Position numbers and translations under genes: made by a program
Source of the DNA: JBBROS01 sp965260935
GTDB taxonomy: Bacteria; Pseudomonadota; Alphaproteobacteria; Acetobacterales; Acetobacteraceae
Direction of reading: 5' to 3'
NCBI GenBank assembly: GCA_965260935.1
Contig: OZ253374.1
Span: forward strand, 2,294,001-2,358,000
DNA: 64,000 nt
The notes under the pieces: generated by a model
The model's input: only the letters and a program-made list of their open reading frames with translations
Database searches by the model: none
Told to the model about the DNA's origin: nothing
Shown here: one piece after another, positions 33,806 through 42,284 of the stretch
Layout: the number at the start of each line of letters is the position of its first letter
How positions within the stretch are numbered: position 1 is the stretch's first letter

Positions 33806-34420
33806 TTACCCGGCCCGGCCCCGCACCAGCGCCGTTGTCACCTCCGCCACGTGACGGCCCTGGCTCTTGGCCATCTCGATCTCGTCGGCGCTCACCTGGC
33901 GCGAGCCGTCGCCGGCCGCAATCGTCGATGCGCCGTAGGGCGTGCCGCCGCTCACGGTGTCGAGCTGCAACATCCGCTTCTCGGTGTAGGGCAGGCCGAC
34001 GATCGTCATGCCGAGATGCATCAGGTTGACGACGGTCGAGACGATCGTCGTTTCCTGGCCGCCGTGCTGGCTGGCGGTGGAGGTGAAGACCGAGCCAACC
34101 TTGCCGACCAGCTTGTCCTGGAACCAAAGCCCGCCTGTCTGGTCGAGGAAGCTCGCCATCTGCGATGTCATCCGTCCGTACCGGGTGGGCGTGCCGACGA
34201 TGATGGCGTCGTAGTCGGGCAGCTCGTTCACGGCAGCTATCGGCGCCGGCTGGTCGAGCTTGAAGTGCGCCTCGCGCGCCACCTGCTCCGGCGCCGTCTC
34301 GGGCACGCGCTTGACCATCACGTCGCAGCCGGGGACGGAGCGGACGCCGTCGGCCACCGCGTTGGCCATCGTCTCGACGTGGCCGTAGCTGGAGTAATAC
34401 AGCACCAGAATCTTTGCCAT
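33806..34420 (-). CDS. wrbA: NAD(P)H:quinone oxidoreductase, WrbA type IV
   Basis: A 204-residue flavodoxin-fold enzyme that reduces quinones by two electrons. The FMN-binding start is KILVLYYSSYGHVETMA (residues 3-19). The family motifs GTPTRYGRMTSQMASFLDQT, GSVFTSTASQHGGQE and TPYGASTIAAGDGSR are intact. A ribosome site (aaagggca) precedes the ATG. It is divergent from the LysR gene, with element B copy 2 in the gap, so the LysR protein may regulate it. Confidence 0.94.
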   Translation of the reverse strand: MAKILVLYYSSYGHVETMANAVADGVRSVPGCDVMVKRVPETAPEQVAREAHFKLDQPAPIAAVNELPDYDAIIVGTPTRYGRMTSQMASFLDQTGGLWFQDKLVGKVGSVFTSTASQHGGQETTIVSTVVNLMHLGMTIVGLPYTEKRMLQLDTVSGGTPYGASTIAAGDGSRQVSADEIEMAKSQGRHVAEVTTALVRGRAG

Positions 34421-34504
34421 GAGCGTGCCCTTTCAAACTGACGCGGCACAACCTGCCCATCCTGGCCGGGTTCCGCAACGACTATGCCGGAAACGCGGCG
34501 TTCT

Positions 34505-34606
34505 CTAAGCAGGCTTGCGTGGCTTGTGCCACGCAAGCCTGCTTAGAAACCTTTGAGGACGCATCATTTTACCGGCAGCGTGCCGGCACGCCCTGCCGAA
34601 TGATGC
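34505..34606. repeat. Two-hairpin element B, copy 2
   Basis: The same architecture as copy 1: a perfect 19-bp stem ctaagcaggcttgcgtggc (34505-34523) with its complement (34528-34546), loop ttgt, a 14-nt spacer ending gagGAC, and second stem gcatcatt (34561-34568) with aatgatgc (34599-34606). A c/g pair in stem 1 and a g/c pair in stem 2 of copy 1 are changed to g/c and a/t here, keeping the pairing. The outermost ctaagca (34505-34511) is also the inverse of tgcttag (34604-34610). It ends 13 nt before the LysR start codon. Confidence 0.85.
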
Positions 34607-34619
34607 TTAGAACCGAACG

Positions 34620-35549
34620 ATGCGCCCCAGTACCGAAGACCTTGCAACCTTTGTCCAGGTCGCCGACAGCGGCGCCATCACCGCTGCCGCCCTGCGTCTC
34701 GGCCTTGCGAAATCCGTTGTCAGCAAGCGCATCGCGCACCTCGAAGCCGCGCTCTCCGCTAAGCTGCTGCACCGCTCCGCGAGGCGAATGACCCTGACCG
34801 ACGCCGGCGCCATATTCTACGGGCGCGCCGCCGCCGTGCTGTCGCAGCTCGACGCCATGAGCGACGAGGTGGCCGCCCGCTCGGGCGACCTGCAGGGCCG
34901 CATCCGCATCCCCGCTCCCATGAGCTTCGGCATGAGGCATCTCGGCCCGGCCATCGCCCGCTTCATGCAGGCCCATCCACGGATCGAGATCAGCATCGAC
35001 CTCGATGACCGGTATACCGACTTGCAGGGGGAGGGCTACGACCTTGCCGTCCGGATCGGCCGCCTGCACGACTCGGCTCTCAAGATGCGCAAGCTCGGGG
35101 TCAGCCGCCGCGTGCTGTGCTGCAGCCTGGCTTATGCCGAACGAAGGGGCTTGCCGGAATCGCTGGACGGGCTGATGGCCCATGACTGCCTGACGTATGG
35201 CAACGTCGCCGTGAGCCGGGTCTGGCGCTTTACCAACACTGGCGGTTCGGCAGTTGGCGAACGCTCGCTCGCGCCGCGCGGCAGGTTTGCCTCGAACAGC
35301 GGCGAGGCCCTGTTGGAGGCTGCCTGCGGCGGCATTGGCCTGGCAGTCCTCCCGACCTTCATCGCCGCCGACGCGCTCGCCGCTGGCAAGCTGGTCGTGA
35401 TCCGCATACCCGGCTGGGAGCCTTCTCCGGGCCTGATCCAAGCCGTCTACCCCGAGACCGTCGCCATGCCGCTGAAGGTCCGCGCCCTGATCGACCATCT
35501 TGCCGCCGAGCTGCGCGAACCGTTCAGTTGGGATCAGGGCAACGGCTAA
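34620..35549 (+). CDS. LysR-family transcriptional regulator
   Basis: A 309-residue LysR protein. The N-terminal winged helix-turn-helix is at about residues 5-60 (VADSGAITAAALRLGLAKSV, SKRIAHLEAALSAKLLHRSA). An effector-binding domain of periplasmic-binding type covers about 90-300. It is closest in style to the CrgA/DmlR-like group (RLTDAG-type MTLTDAGAIFYGRAA, and ISIDLDDRYTDLQGEGYDLAVRIG). It is divergent from wrbA, a likely target. No Shine-Dalgarno is visible before the ATG because element B copy 2 occupies that space. Confidence 0.92.
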   Translation: MRPSTEDLATFVQVADSGAITAAALRLGLAKSVVSKRIAHLEAALSAKLLHRSARRMTLTDAGAIFYGRAAAVLSQLDAMSDEVAARSGDLQGRIRIPAPMSFGMRHLGPAIARFMQAHPRIEISIDLDDRYTDLQGEGYDLAVRIGRLHDSALKMRKLGVSRRVLCCSLAYAERRGLPESLDGLMAHDCLTYGNVAVSRVWRFTNTGGSAVGERSLAPRGRFASNSGEALLEAACGGIGLAVLPTFIAADALAAGKLVVIRIPGWEPSPGLIQAVYPETVAMPLKVRALIDHLAAELREPFSWDQGNG

Positions 35550-35746
35550 GGCTGCGGCGCCTTGCGGGCCTGTTCCATCTCGTTCTTGTCCGGCGTGGTC
35601 CCGGCCTCGTTGTCCGTGCCCAGCATCGATGCGCCCGGATCGAATAATTCGGCGTGCTCGCCCTCCTTCTCGCGCGTGATCTTGTCCTTCAAGCGCGCGC
35701 CCTCCGCGCCCTTCGGGGCAAGCCCGGCTTCATCCTGCTTGGTCAT
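35546..35746 (-). CDS. Small charged hypothetical protein
   Basis: A 66-residue hydrophilic protein with many Lys, Glu and Asp residues and no membrane segment or motif I recognise (LKDKITREKEGEHAELFDPG). A good ribosome site (ggagg) precedes the ATG, which supports that it is translated. It overlaps the LysR stop by four bases on the opposite strand. The function is unknown. Confidence 0.6.
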   Translation of the reverse strand: MTKQDEAGLAPKGAEGARLKDKITREKEGEHAELFDPGASMLGTDNEAGTTPDKNEMEQARKAPQP

Positions 35747-35806
35747 ATGCCATCCTCCATCGGAACTGCCCGAGATAAAGGGCGGGAATGCCGGCTGGGA
35801 AGGCCC

Positions 35807-37240
35807 TTACTTCACCGGCACGACGCGCAGGGCGTTCGTGGTGCCGGGCTGGTTGAAGGGGATGCCGGCGGTGACGACGATCTCCTGCCCCGGCGTCGCG
35901 AACCCCTCGACGCGGGCGATCCGGCTTGCCCGGGTCACGGTCTCGCTCATCGTGTTGGTTTCGGCGGTGACGACGGCGTGAACGCCCCAGACCACGGCCA
36001 AGCGCCGGGCCGTGGCAAGATTGCTGGTGCAGCCGATCACCGGCACGTCCGGGCGCTCGCGGGCCATGCGCAGGGCGGTGCTGCCGCCCTCGGTGAATGC
36101 CGCGATGGCAGCCCCGCCGATGGTATGGGCGATCTGCCGGCTCGCCGCGGCGATGGCGCTCGCGGAGAGGCTCTCGGGCTGCGGCCGGGCCGTCTCGATC
36201 GTCTGGCGCCAGCCCGGGTCGCGCTCCACGCGCTCGACGATGCGGTCCATCATGTTCACCGCCTCGTAAGGGTAGTTCCCCGCCGCCGATTCGGCGCTGA
36301 GCATCACCGCGTCCGCCCCGTCGAACACGGCGGTAGCTACGTCGGACGCCTCGGCCCGGGTCGGCGCGGGGGCGTTGATCATGCTTTCCAGCATCTGGGT
36401 GGCGACCACGACCGGGATGCCCGCCTCCCACGAGGCGCGGATGATGCGCTTCTGCGCGATCGGCACCTCCTCGGGCGGCAGCTCCACGCCGAGGTCGCCG
36501 CGGGCGACCATCACCGAATCGGAGGCGGCGATGATGGCATGGAGGTTGTCGAGCGCCTGCGGCTTCTCCAGCTTGGTCATGATCCAGGCCCGGCCTTTCG
36601 CGAGCGCCCTGGCCTCCATCACGTCCTCGGCCCGCTGCACGAAGCTGAGGCCGAGGTAGTCCACCCCGTTCTGCAGCGCGAACTCGAGGTCGATGCGGTC
36701 CTTCTCCGTCAATGCAGGAATCGGCAACGCCATGTCGGGCACGTTGACGCCCTTGTTGTCGCTAAGCGGGCCGCCCGTGACCACTTCCGTTTCCAGGTGG
36801 TCGTCGCGGACCTTGTTGACCCTGAGCCGCAGCTTGCCGTCGTCGAGCAGCAGGGAGACGCCGATGCCGGCGGCCTTGATGATCTCGGGATGCGGCAGGT
36901 TGACCCGGCGGCTGTCGCCGGGAACGGACGAGAGGTCGAGCCGGAAGGACTGGCCCGTTTGCAGCGCCACCCGGCCGCCCGCGAAGCGGCCAACCCGCAG
37001 CTTGGGGCCTTGCACGTCGGCCAGGATGCCGATCGGACGCCCGGTTTGTTCCTCAAGGGCGCGGATCATCCGGATGCGGGCCAGGTGGTCCGCATGGGTC
37101 CCGTGGCTGAAATTGAGCCGGAACACGTCCGCGCCGGCATGGAACAAGCGCGAGAGGACCTCGGGGGTGTTGCTCGCCGGCCCGAGGGTGGCGACGATCT
37201 TGGTCCTGCGGCGGCGCCTGATCCTGGTCCTGTGGGGCAT
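35807..37240 (-). CDS. pyk: Pyruvate kinase
   Basis: Converts phosphoenolpyruvate and ADP to pyruvate and ATP at the end of glycolysis/Entner-Doudoroff. The 477-residue protein has the A-domain barrel (TKIVATLGPAS near residue 13-23, FRLNFSHG, ILADVQGPKLR). It also has the B domain, the active-site signature IMTKLEKPQAL with the catalytic Lys, VARGDLGVELP, TQMLESMI and a full C-terminal domain with FTEGGSTALRMARERP. The start at 37240 has a ribosome site (ggaggg). It is divergent from the DUF1244 gene. Confidence 0.96.
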   Translation of the reverse strand: MPHRTRIRRRRRTKIVATLGPASNTPEVLSRLFHAGADVFRLNFSHGTHADHLARIRMIRALEEQTGRPIGILADVQGPKLRVGRFAGGRVALQTGQSFRLDLSSVPGDSRRVNLPHPEIIKAAGIGVSLLLDDGKLRLRVNKVRDDHLETEVVTGGPLSDNKGVNVPDMALPIPALTEKDRIDLEFALQNGVDYLGLSFVQRAEDVMEARALAKGRAWIMTKLEKPQALDNLHAIIAASDSVMVARGDLGVELPPEEVPIAQKRIIRASWEAGIPVVVATQMLESMINAPAPTRAEASDVATAVFDGADAVMLSAESAAGNYPYEAVNMMDRIVERVERDPGWRQTIETARPQPESLSASAIAAASRQIAHTIGGAAIAAFTEGGSTALRMARERPDVPVIGCTSNLATARRLAVVWGVHAVVTAETNTMSETVTRASRIARVEGFATPGQEIVVTAGIPFNQPGTTNALRVVPVK

Positions 37241-37339
37241 CAACCCTCCTGCTGGCTCTCGTGGCGGCGGCACTATGGTGCGACGCCCGCCGTTGATCCA
37301 GGCCCGGCGGCGGCCCAAATCAACGCCAGGAGGACTGAC

Positions 37340-37645
37340 ATGACAGAAATCGACATTTCGACCCGGACGGAGCTTGAGGCCGCGGCGTTCCGGCGTCTCG
37401 TGGGGCATCTGCGGGAGCGGACGGATGTCCAGAACATCGACCTGATGAACCTGGCCGGATTCTGCCGCAATTGCCTGAGCCGATGGTATCGGGAGGAGGC
37501 CGAGCAGAAAGGCGTCGCGCTGACCGATCCGGAGGCGCGGGAGATCGTCTATGGAATGCCTTACAAGCAATGGCAGGCGCAGCATCAGCGCGAGGCGACG
37601 GCCGGGCAGAAGGCGGCGTTCGCCGAAAGCAATGCCGGGCATTGA
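37340..37645 (+). CDS. DUF1244 protein
   Basis: A 101-residue protein clearly of the DUF1244 family: LVGHLRERTDVQNIDLMNLA, GFCRNCLSRWY with two conserved cysteines, and REIVYGMPYKQWQ. This domain forms a small helical dimer of unknown function in proteobacteria. The start ATG has a strong ribosome site (caggagga). It precedes the GapR-like gene by 69 bp on the same strand. Confidence 0.88.
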   Translation: MTEIDISTRTELEAAAFRRLVGHLRERTDVQNIDLMNLAGFCRNCLSRWYREEAEQKGVALTDPEAREIVYGMPYKQWQAQHQREATAGQKAAFAESNAGH

Positions 37646-37714
37646 TTGACCGTCGATTGACCGGGGCGGCTTGCGCCGCTACTCCGCCCGCTCCGATTTC
37701 CAAGCGAGGCGACG

Positions 37715-38008
37715 ATGGCTCCGGGCGATGCCGACACTGACGAGCTCGACAACATGGGCAAGGAGGATGCGAGGGTTGGCGGGATCGCCGCCGACCGGCT
37801 GCGCAGCCTGATCGAGCGGATCGAACGCCTTGAAGAAGAACGCAAGGCGCTGGGCAACGACATCAAGGATATCTACGCCGAGGCGAAATCGGCCGGGTTC
37901 GACGTGAAGGTGCTGCGCCAGATCATCCGCATCCGCAAGCAGGAGCCGGCGGAGGTGGAGGAACAGGAGACGTTGCTGGACGTTTACCGGCGGGCCTTGG
38001 GGATGTGA
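37715..38008 (+). CDS. gapR: GapR-like DUF2312 nucleoid-associated protein
   Basis: A 97-residue protein of the DUF2312 family, whose studied member is GapR of Caulobacter. GapR binds overtwisted AT-rich DNA ahead of replication and transcription. The conserved core is LIERIERLEEERKAL, then IKDIYAEAKSAGFDVKVLRQ and IIRIRKQE, ending LLDVYRRALGM. The coiled-coil N-terminal half and basic C-terminal part are visible. The next gene starts within 3 bp of its stop, so the two are likely co-transcribed. Confidence 0.85.
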   Translation: MAPGDADTDELDNMGKEDARVGGIAADRLRSLIERIERLEEERKALGNDIKDIYAEAKSAGFDVKVLRQIIRIRKQEPAEVEEQETLLDVYRRALGM

Positions 38009-38010
38009 GG

Positions 38011-38424
38011 ATGGAGCTGGCGGTCACGGAACAGTCGCCGGCCGGGTTTGAGAAGTTTGTGTCGGACGTTTTGACCGAGTTCAACGCTGGCCGGGCCGGA
38101 GGGTGGAAAGGCTTGAACATCGCCTTGCCTGGCGCTCGCGAAGGCGAGTTCTCAGGCGGCATCCTGGCCAGGACCGGCCACGGCCATCTTCATGTGCGGT
38201 ATCTCGCGATTGCCGAGCCGATGCGCGGGCAGGGCCTCGGACGCCGGCTGATGCGGATGGCGGAGGAGGAGGCGGTGCGTCGAGGTTGCCACGCCGCCTG
38301 GCTGCACACATTAAGTTTCCAGGCGCGGCCATTCTATGAGCGTCTCGGCTATGCCGTGTTCGGCACGCTGGGGGATTACCCGCCTGGCCACGCCGCCTAT
38401 TTTATGCGGAAGGCGTTGTCGTAA
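38011..38424 (+). CDS. GNAT-family N-acetyltransferase
   Basis: A 137-residue acetyltransferase with the acetyl-CoA-binding motif A LHVRYLAIAEPMRGQGLGRR (RGQGLGRRLM) and the later motif B HTLSFQARPFYERLGYAVFG. The acceptor substrate is unknown. It begins at ATG 38011, directly after gapR; a GTG at 38005 overlapping the gapR stop is also in frame. Confidence 0.86.
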   Translation: MELAVTEQSPAGFEKFVSDVLTEFNAGRAGGWKGLNIALPGAREGEFSGGILARTGHGHLHVRYLAIAEPMRGQGLGRRLMRMAEEEAVRRGCHAAWLHTLSFQARPFYERLGYAVFGTLGDYPPGHAAYFMRKALS

Positions 38425-38463
38425 ACGCCACTGCATCACGCCTGTCATTGATGGAGGACACAG

Positions 38464-38862
38464 ATGGAAAATACGGCGACGACGGCCAAGCCGGTCAAGA
38501 CACCTGGCCCGGAGCATCCGATCACGGTTGAGCGCAATCCCAACCGCGTCATCGTCAAGGCCGGGGGCCAGGTGGTCGCCGATACGCGGAACGCGCTGAC
38601 GCTCCGGGAGGCGGATTATCCGCCGGCGCACTACATTCCGCGCCAGGATGCGGCGATGCCGCTGTTGGAGCGAACCGAGCACGGCACGCATTGCCCCTAT
38701 AAGGGGGATGCCGCGTACTACAGCATCCCGCTTGGAGGAGACCGCTTGAAGAACGCCGTGTGGAGCTATGAGCACCCTCACGAGGCCGTCGCGGCCATCG
38801 CGGGGCATTTGGCGTTTTATCCCGACCGGGTTGACGTTGCGGAGGAGGCAGGCGGCGCGTAG
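38464..38862 (+). CDS. DUF427 protein
   Basis: A 132-residue protein of the DUF427 family. Diagnostic segments are PNRVIVKAGGQVVADTRNAL, PPAHYIPRQDAAMPLLERT, THCPYKGDAAYYSIPLGG and AVWSYEHPHEA, ending LAFYPDRVDV. The family forms a small beta-rich fold of unknown activity, frequent in actinobacteria and proteobacteria. The ATG has an upstream ggagg. Confidence 0.88.
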   Translation: MENTATTAKPVKTPGPEHPITVERNPNRVIVKAGGQVVADTRNALTLREADYPPAHYIPRQDAAMPLLERTEHGTHCPYKGDAAYYSIPLGGDRLKNAVWSYEHPHEAVAAIAGHLAFYPDRVDVAEEAGGA

Positions 38863-38945
38863 TCGCCGGCGCTTGCGGGCGTCGCTGCCTATGTTCGTAT
38901 ACAAGGTGATTGCAGCTTAACGGCTGCAAAGGCCGATAGCGCCTT

Positions 38946-39809
38946 TCAACGCGTCGGCAACAAGTCGCGGATGTAGCGCGGCAACTGGAACGCGGCCGCA
39001 TGAACGTCCGGCGTCCAATACCGTGCCTGCGACAGAACGTTAGCGGAGATGCCGCGATCCTTTAGTTCCACCGGGGAAAGCGAGTCCAGGCCCGCTTTGT
39101 TCGACGCGAAGCCGAGCGTCATCAGGCCGCCGACATACGTCGGGACAGCGGCGACGTATGCGGTGACGTGCGCGAACGAGCGGGCAAGGCGCGCGGTTGT
39201 CTGGCGCAACTCCTCCCCTTGCAGGAACGGGACGCCGCATTGATTGACGATCAACCCGGACGACCCCAGGATACGCGCGCAATCAGCGTAGAACGCGTCG
39301 GTGAACAACGGCTCGCCGACGCCAGCCGGGTCCGTGCTGTCGACGATGATGACGTCGAAGGAGTTGTCGGCGGCTTCCGCGACGTATTTCACGCCGTCAT
39401 CGATGACGACCCGCGCACGAGGGTCGTCCCATGCGGTTCCGGCAATCTCCGGCAGGAACTGCTTCGACACCCGGATCACCGCGGCATCCACTTCCACCAG
39501 CACCGCGGTTTCCACGCCGGGGTGCTGCAAGACGCGACGGAGGACCCCCCCGTCACCGGCGCCGACGATCAACACGCGCTTGGCGGCGCCGTGGGCGAGC
39601 AATGGGACATGGGCGAGCATCTCTTGATAGATGAACTCGTCCGCCTCGGTGATCTGGATGCATCCGTCGAGCATAAGAACGCGGCCATACCTCTTGTTCC
39701 TGAACACGACGATGTCCTGGAAACTGCTGCGCTCCCGGGCGAGGATTTCCACGGCCTCGAACTGCTGCCCCCAATCGGCGTAGAGCGTTTCCTTCAGCCA
39801 CTCACCCAT
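38946..39809 (-). CDS. speE: Spermidine synthase
   Basis: Transfers an aminopropyl group from decarboxylated SAM to putrescine. The 287-residue protein has the N-terminal FQDIVVFRNKRYGRVLMLDG and the gatekeeper region ITEADEFIYQEMLAHVPLLA. The nucleotide motif is VLIVGAGDGGVLRRVLQHPG, and the catalytic loop is FDVIIVDSTDPAGVGEPLF. The start ATG at 39809 has a gaaagggg ribosome site. It follows speD on the same strand after 355 bp, together forming the spermidine pathway from SAM. Confidence 0.95.
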   Translation of the reverse strand: MGEWLKETLYADWGQQFEAVEILARERSSFQDIVVFRNKRYGRVLMLDGCIQITEADEFIYQEMLAHVPLLAHGAAKRVLIVGAGDGGVLRRVLQHPGVETAVLVEVDAAVIRVSKQFLPEIAGTAWDDPRARVVIDDGVKYVAEAADNSFDVIIVDSTDPAGVGEPLFTDAFYADCARILGSSGLIVNQCGVPFLQGEELRQTTARLARSFAHVTAYVAAVPTYVGGLMTLGFASNKAGLDSLSPVELKDRGISANVLSQARYWTPDVHAAAFQLPRYIRDLLPTR

Positions 39810-40164
39810 GTGCGCCCCTTTCTGTGAACACGGACAGGCGAAGGGCCAACCGTGCGGAAAAGCCAAGCCGGCATCGGAGTCGTTTTTCACGCGCCGCCAA
39901 CTGAGGCCGGGCGCTCCGGCTCATGCTGCATTTCTGTGTTGAAGCGCCAGGGCCTGTCAGGCGCAGATGGAAGCGTCCGACAGACTCTGGCTGCTTTGCC
40001 GAGCGACGGCACTGGACCGGATGATTCCACCCGGCCCAAACGCGTTCTAATGCTCCGGGTCAAGCATCCGTTTGCTGGAAACCTCGCAGCCCGGGCCACT
40101 GGTTCGTTGCTTTCGTGAACTGATCGCCCCTGAAGCTCGTGACACGAACCTCGGGGGCAGGGCG
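39810..40164 (-). other. Spacer between speD and speE
   Basis: 355 bp with no gene or strong structure that I can identify. A short gcgcc/ggcgc stem near 39945-39965 is the only notable repeat. It probably holds the speE promoter. Confidence 0.45.
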
Positions 40165-40632
40165 CTAAGGCACAAGGCCGCGGCGTTCCTCGTTCAGGTC
40201 CAACCGGCCCGGGTGGAATGCCCGGCGCAGCACAGGGATGGCGTCGTGCGGATTACATGCGCCACACATGAAGATATCGATTGCAGCGAAATCTCGTTCT
40301 GGCCAGGTATGGATCGAAATATGGCTTTCAGCCAGGACCACCACGCCAGATACGCCCCCATTCGGAGTGAAATGGTGGAAGTGGCTGTGGAGAATCGTGG
40401 CACCGGCCGTTACCGCCGCCTCGCGCAGGGCGTCATCGATGTGACTTGGGTCGGACAGGTTGGTCGCGCCCCATAAGTCAACCAGGAGATGCGTTCCGGC
40501 GAACCGCTCTCCGTTCCTTTCGACAAAATAGTCCTTGCGATCCAGGTCGCCTTCGCTGGAAACTGTTGCAATCGTCGTCTGGTTTTCGCTCGGAAGTTCC
40601 GAGACCATCCCCAGTTGAGCAAGTGCGTTCAT
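40165..40632 (-). CDS. speD: S-adenosylmethionine decarboxylase proenzyme
   Basis: A pyruvoyl enzyme that decarboxylates SAM to supply aminopropyl groups. The 155-residue protein contains the self-cleavage site in VLAESHISIHTWPE (cleavage between Glu and Ser creates the pyruvoyl group), the catalytic HFHHFTPNGGVSGVVV and the downstream Cys in DIFMCGACNPHDA. The start ATG 40632 follows a ggggg ribosome site. It pairs functionally with speE downstream. Confidence 0.95.
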   Translation of the reverse strand: MNALAQLGMVSELPSENQTTIATVSSEGDLDRKDYFVERNGERFAGTHLLVDLWGATNLSDPSHIDDALREAAVTAGATILHSHFHHFTPNGGVSGVVVLAESHISIHTWPERDFAAIDIFMCGACNPHDAIPVLRRAFHPGRLDLNEERRGLVP

Positions 40633-41079
40633 CACGTACCCCCAAACCAGTAGACAGCCTGTTGGGCGGGATCGCCCCCTTGGGCCAAGAGAGGCGGCAG
40701 ATAGGACCTCCATGCCGGCATGGCAAGGGTGAAAATGTCTGTCCTGCCAAGCTATTCCGTGTTTCGCCTCGCGTTCCGCAATCCAGAGAGTTACGCGGGA
40801 CAGTTTGGCGGAAAGGCATTGTCACGTTGACTTGTTCCGCAGCCGTATCGACGCCGTCCGGGCCCGGCGCAAGGAGCCGCGCGCCTGAGCTTACCCCCGG
40901 GCGTTGCGGCGCTGCCGTCCGTGGCTCAACGCCGTCCGGATGTCGTTCGTGCGGCAATGCCGCCGCAAGGGCAGGATTGGAAAGACGCGCTGCAACATGC
41001 TGACGAAGCGGCCGGGCAAAACGTAAGCTCTCAGGCTCGTTCGCCTGGCCGGGTCGAAGCGATCACTGTTGAATGACGC
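40633..41079 (-). other. Intergenic region upstream of speD, no gene seen
   Basis: 447 bp between speD and the AlgX-like gene. It must contain the speD promoter and the end of the AlgX transcript. I found no coding region, known riboswitch pattern or repeat in it. Confidence 0.45.
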
Positions 41080-42282
41080 TTAAGGCGCTTGCACCCCCAG
41101 GAATGCCGCCAAGGCCGGGCCATGCCGGTCCTGCCCCAGCACCTGCTCGTTCTCCTCATAGATCACCAGGTCCGCGTCCCTGAGCCTCGCAGCCCGCTCC
41201 CTTTCATCCACCGCCCCCGCCGACACCAGCCGCCCGCTTTCCCAAGCCAGCCGGATCGCCGACCAATACTCGTATTCCACCACAAGCGGCCGGCACCCGG
41301 CGCCCGACAGCGTTTCCGCGATCGCATGCATGAAACTTCCCCCCACCACCGCGACCGACCATCCCTTGCAACCCGGCGGCGCATCCGGCGCCTGCAACCG
41401 GACGACCGGCACCTGATAATGCACCGGCTTCCAGATCAGGTTCATCAGCATCGCCAAGTCCACGTCCACCCCCTCCGGGTGATCGGACAGCGTCCAACTG
41501 AACTCCAGCGGCGAGAACCGTCTGCCTCCCACCATCTCGTCCAATTCCCGCTGCACCGCCCGCGTCCCCAGCGCCGCCGCCACCGCGTTCCAATGCGTTC
41601 CCCCCTTCGGATACAGCTTGAACGGATACGCGCCATGCGCGGCCCAGATCGCCGCCGTCGTGTCCGCCACGTGCACCCCCGCCGCCCGCACCAGCCCGAG
41701 CCAGGCCGGAACCAACCCCGTCCGGTCCGCCGCCCTGGCCAGGCATGGCATCCCCTCCGGCAAGTCCCCCGGATACTGCGCCACCTTGGACGGCGTCAGC
41801 ACGTAGAGGAACCGCTGCCCCCGCCGTTCCGCCGCGTCCTGCATCGCCCGGATCGCGCGCGCCCACCGCCGCCCCCAAGGCATGAACGCGGCCAGATCGC
41901 GGCTGCAGTAATCGTCGATATAGGGCCGCTCCAGCAGCACCCGGTCCCGCCCCACCACGACCGCGGGCGTCGCCGAGACCCCGAACACCGAGTATTCCAC
42001 TTGGTTGCGAAGCCGCACCGCCGCCGGGTAGAGCGGCACGTCGGCGCTCAATCCCCGCCCGAACCGGGCCTGGAACGACCCGTCCAGCAGGCTCGCCCCC
42101 GACAGCGCCGGCCGCTCCCGCGCCACCACCCCGCTCAGCCCCGGCGACAGCTTGATCCCCTGTCCCCCGGCAACCCCCTTCACGATCAAGTTCGCCATCA
42201 GCAACAGGGAACAGCCCAGCAGCGCCGCCGCCCCGAGGGCGACCGGCACATTCGGCCAAGCCATCCGCCGCCACAGCGCCAT
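41080..42282 (-). CDS. AlgX/AlgJ-like polysaccharide O-acetyltransferase (SGNH type)
   Basis: A 400-residue protein with one N-terminal membrane helix (ALGAAALLGCSLLLMANLIV) and a periplasmic SGNH hydrolase-like domain. Visible catalytic-type motifs are FLYVLTPSKVAQYPG, KGGTHWNAVAAALG (the DxxHW/THW motif) and VAVVGGSFMHA with the candidate nucleophile Ser. Relatives (AlgJ, AlgX) pass acetyl groups from the MBOAT partner to a secreted polysaccharide. It begins 2 bp after the AlgI-like gene, so the pair is one unit. The polysaccharide is unknown because no polymerising genes are nearby. Confidence 0.8.
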   Translation of the reverse strand: MALWRRMAWPNVPVALGAAALLGCSLLLMANLIVKGVAGGQGIKLSPGLSGVVARERPALSGASLLDGSFQARFGRGLSADVPLYPAAVRLRNQVEYSVFGVSATPAVVVGRDRVLLERPYIDDYCSRDLAAFMPWGRRWARAIRAMQDAAERRGQRFLYVLTPSKVAQYPGDLPEGMPCLARAADRTGLVPAWLGLVRAAGVHVADTTAAIWAAHGAYPFKLYPKGGTHWNAVAAALGTRAVQRELDEMVGGRRFSPLEFSWTLSDHPEGVDVDLAMLMNLIWKPVHYQVPVVRLQAPDAPPGCKGWSVAVVGGSFMHAIAETLSGAGCRPLVVEYEYWSAIRLAWESGRLVSAGAVDERERAARLRDADLVIYEENEQVLGQDRHGPALAAFLGVQAP

Positions 42283-42284
42283 GC

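Noticed and set aside
40633..41079. Possible polyamine- or SAM-responsive leader of speD
   Set aside because: No recognisable riboswitch core or strong long-range stem could be identified by eye.
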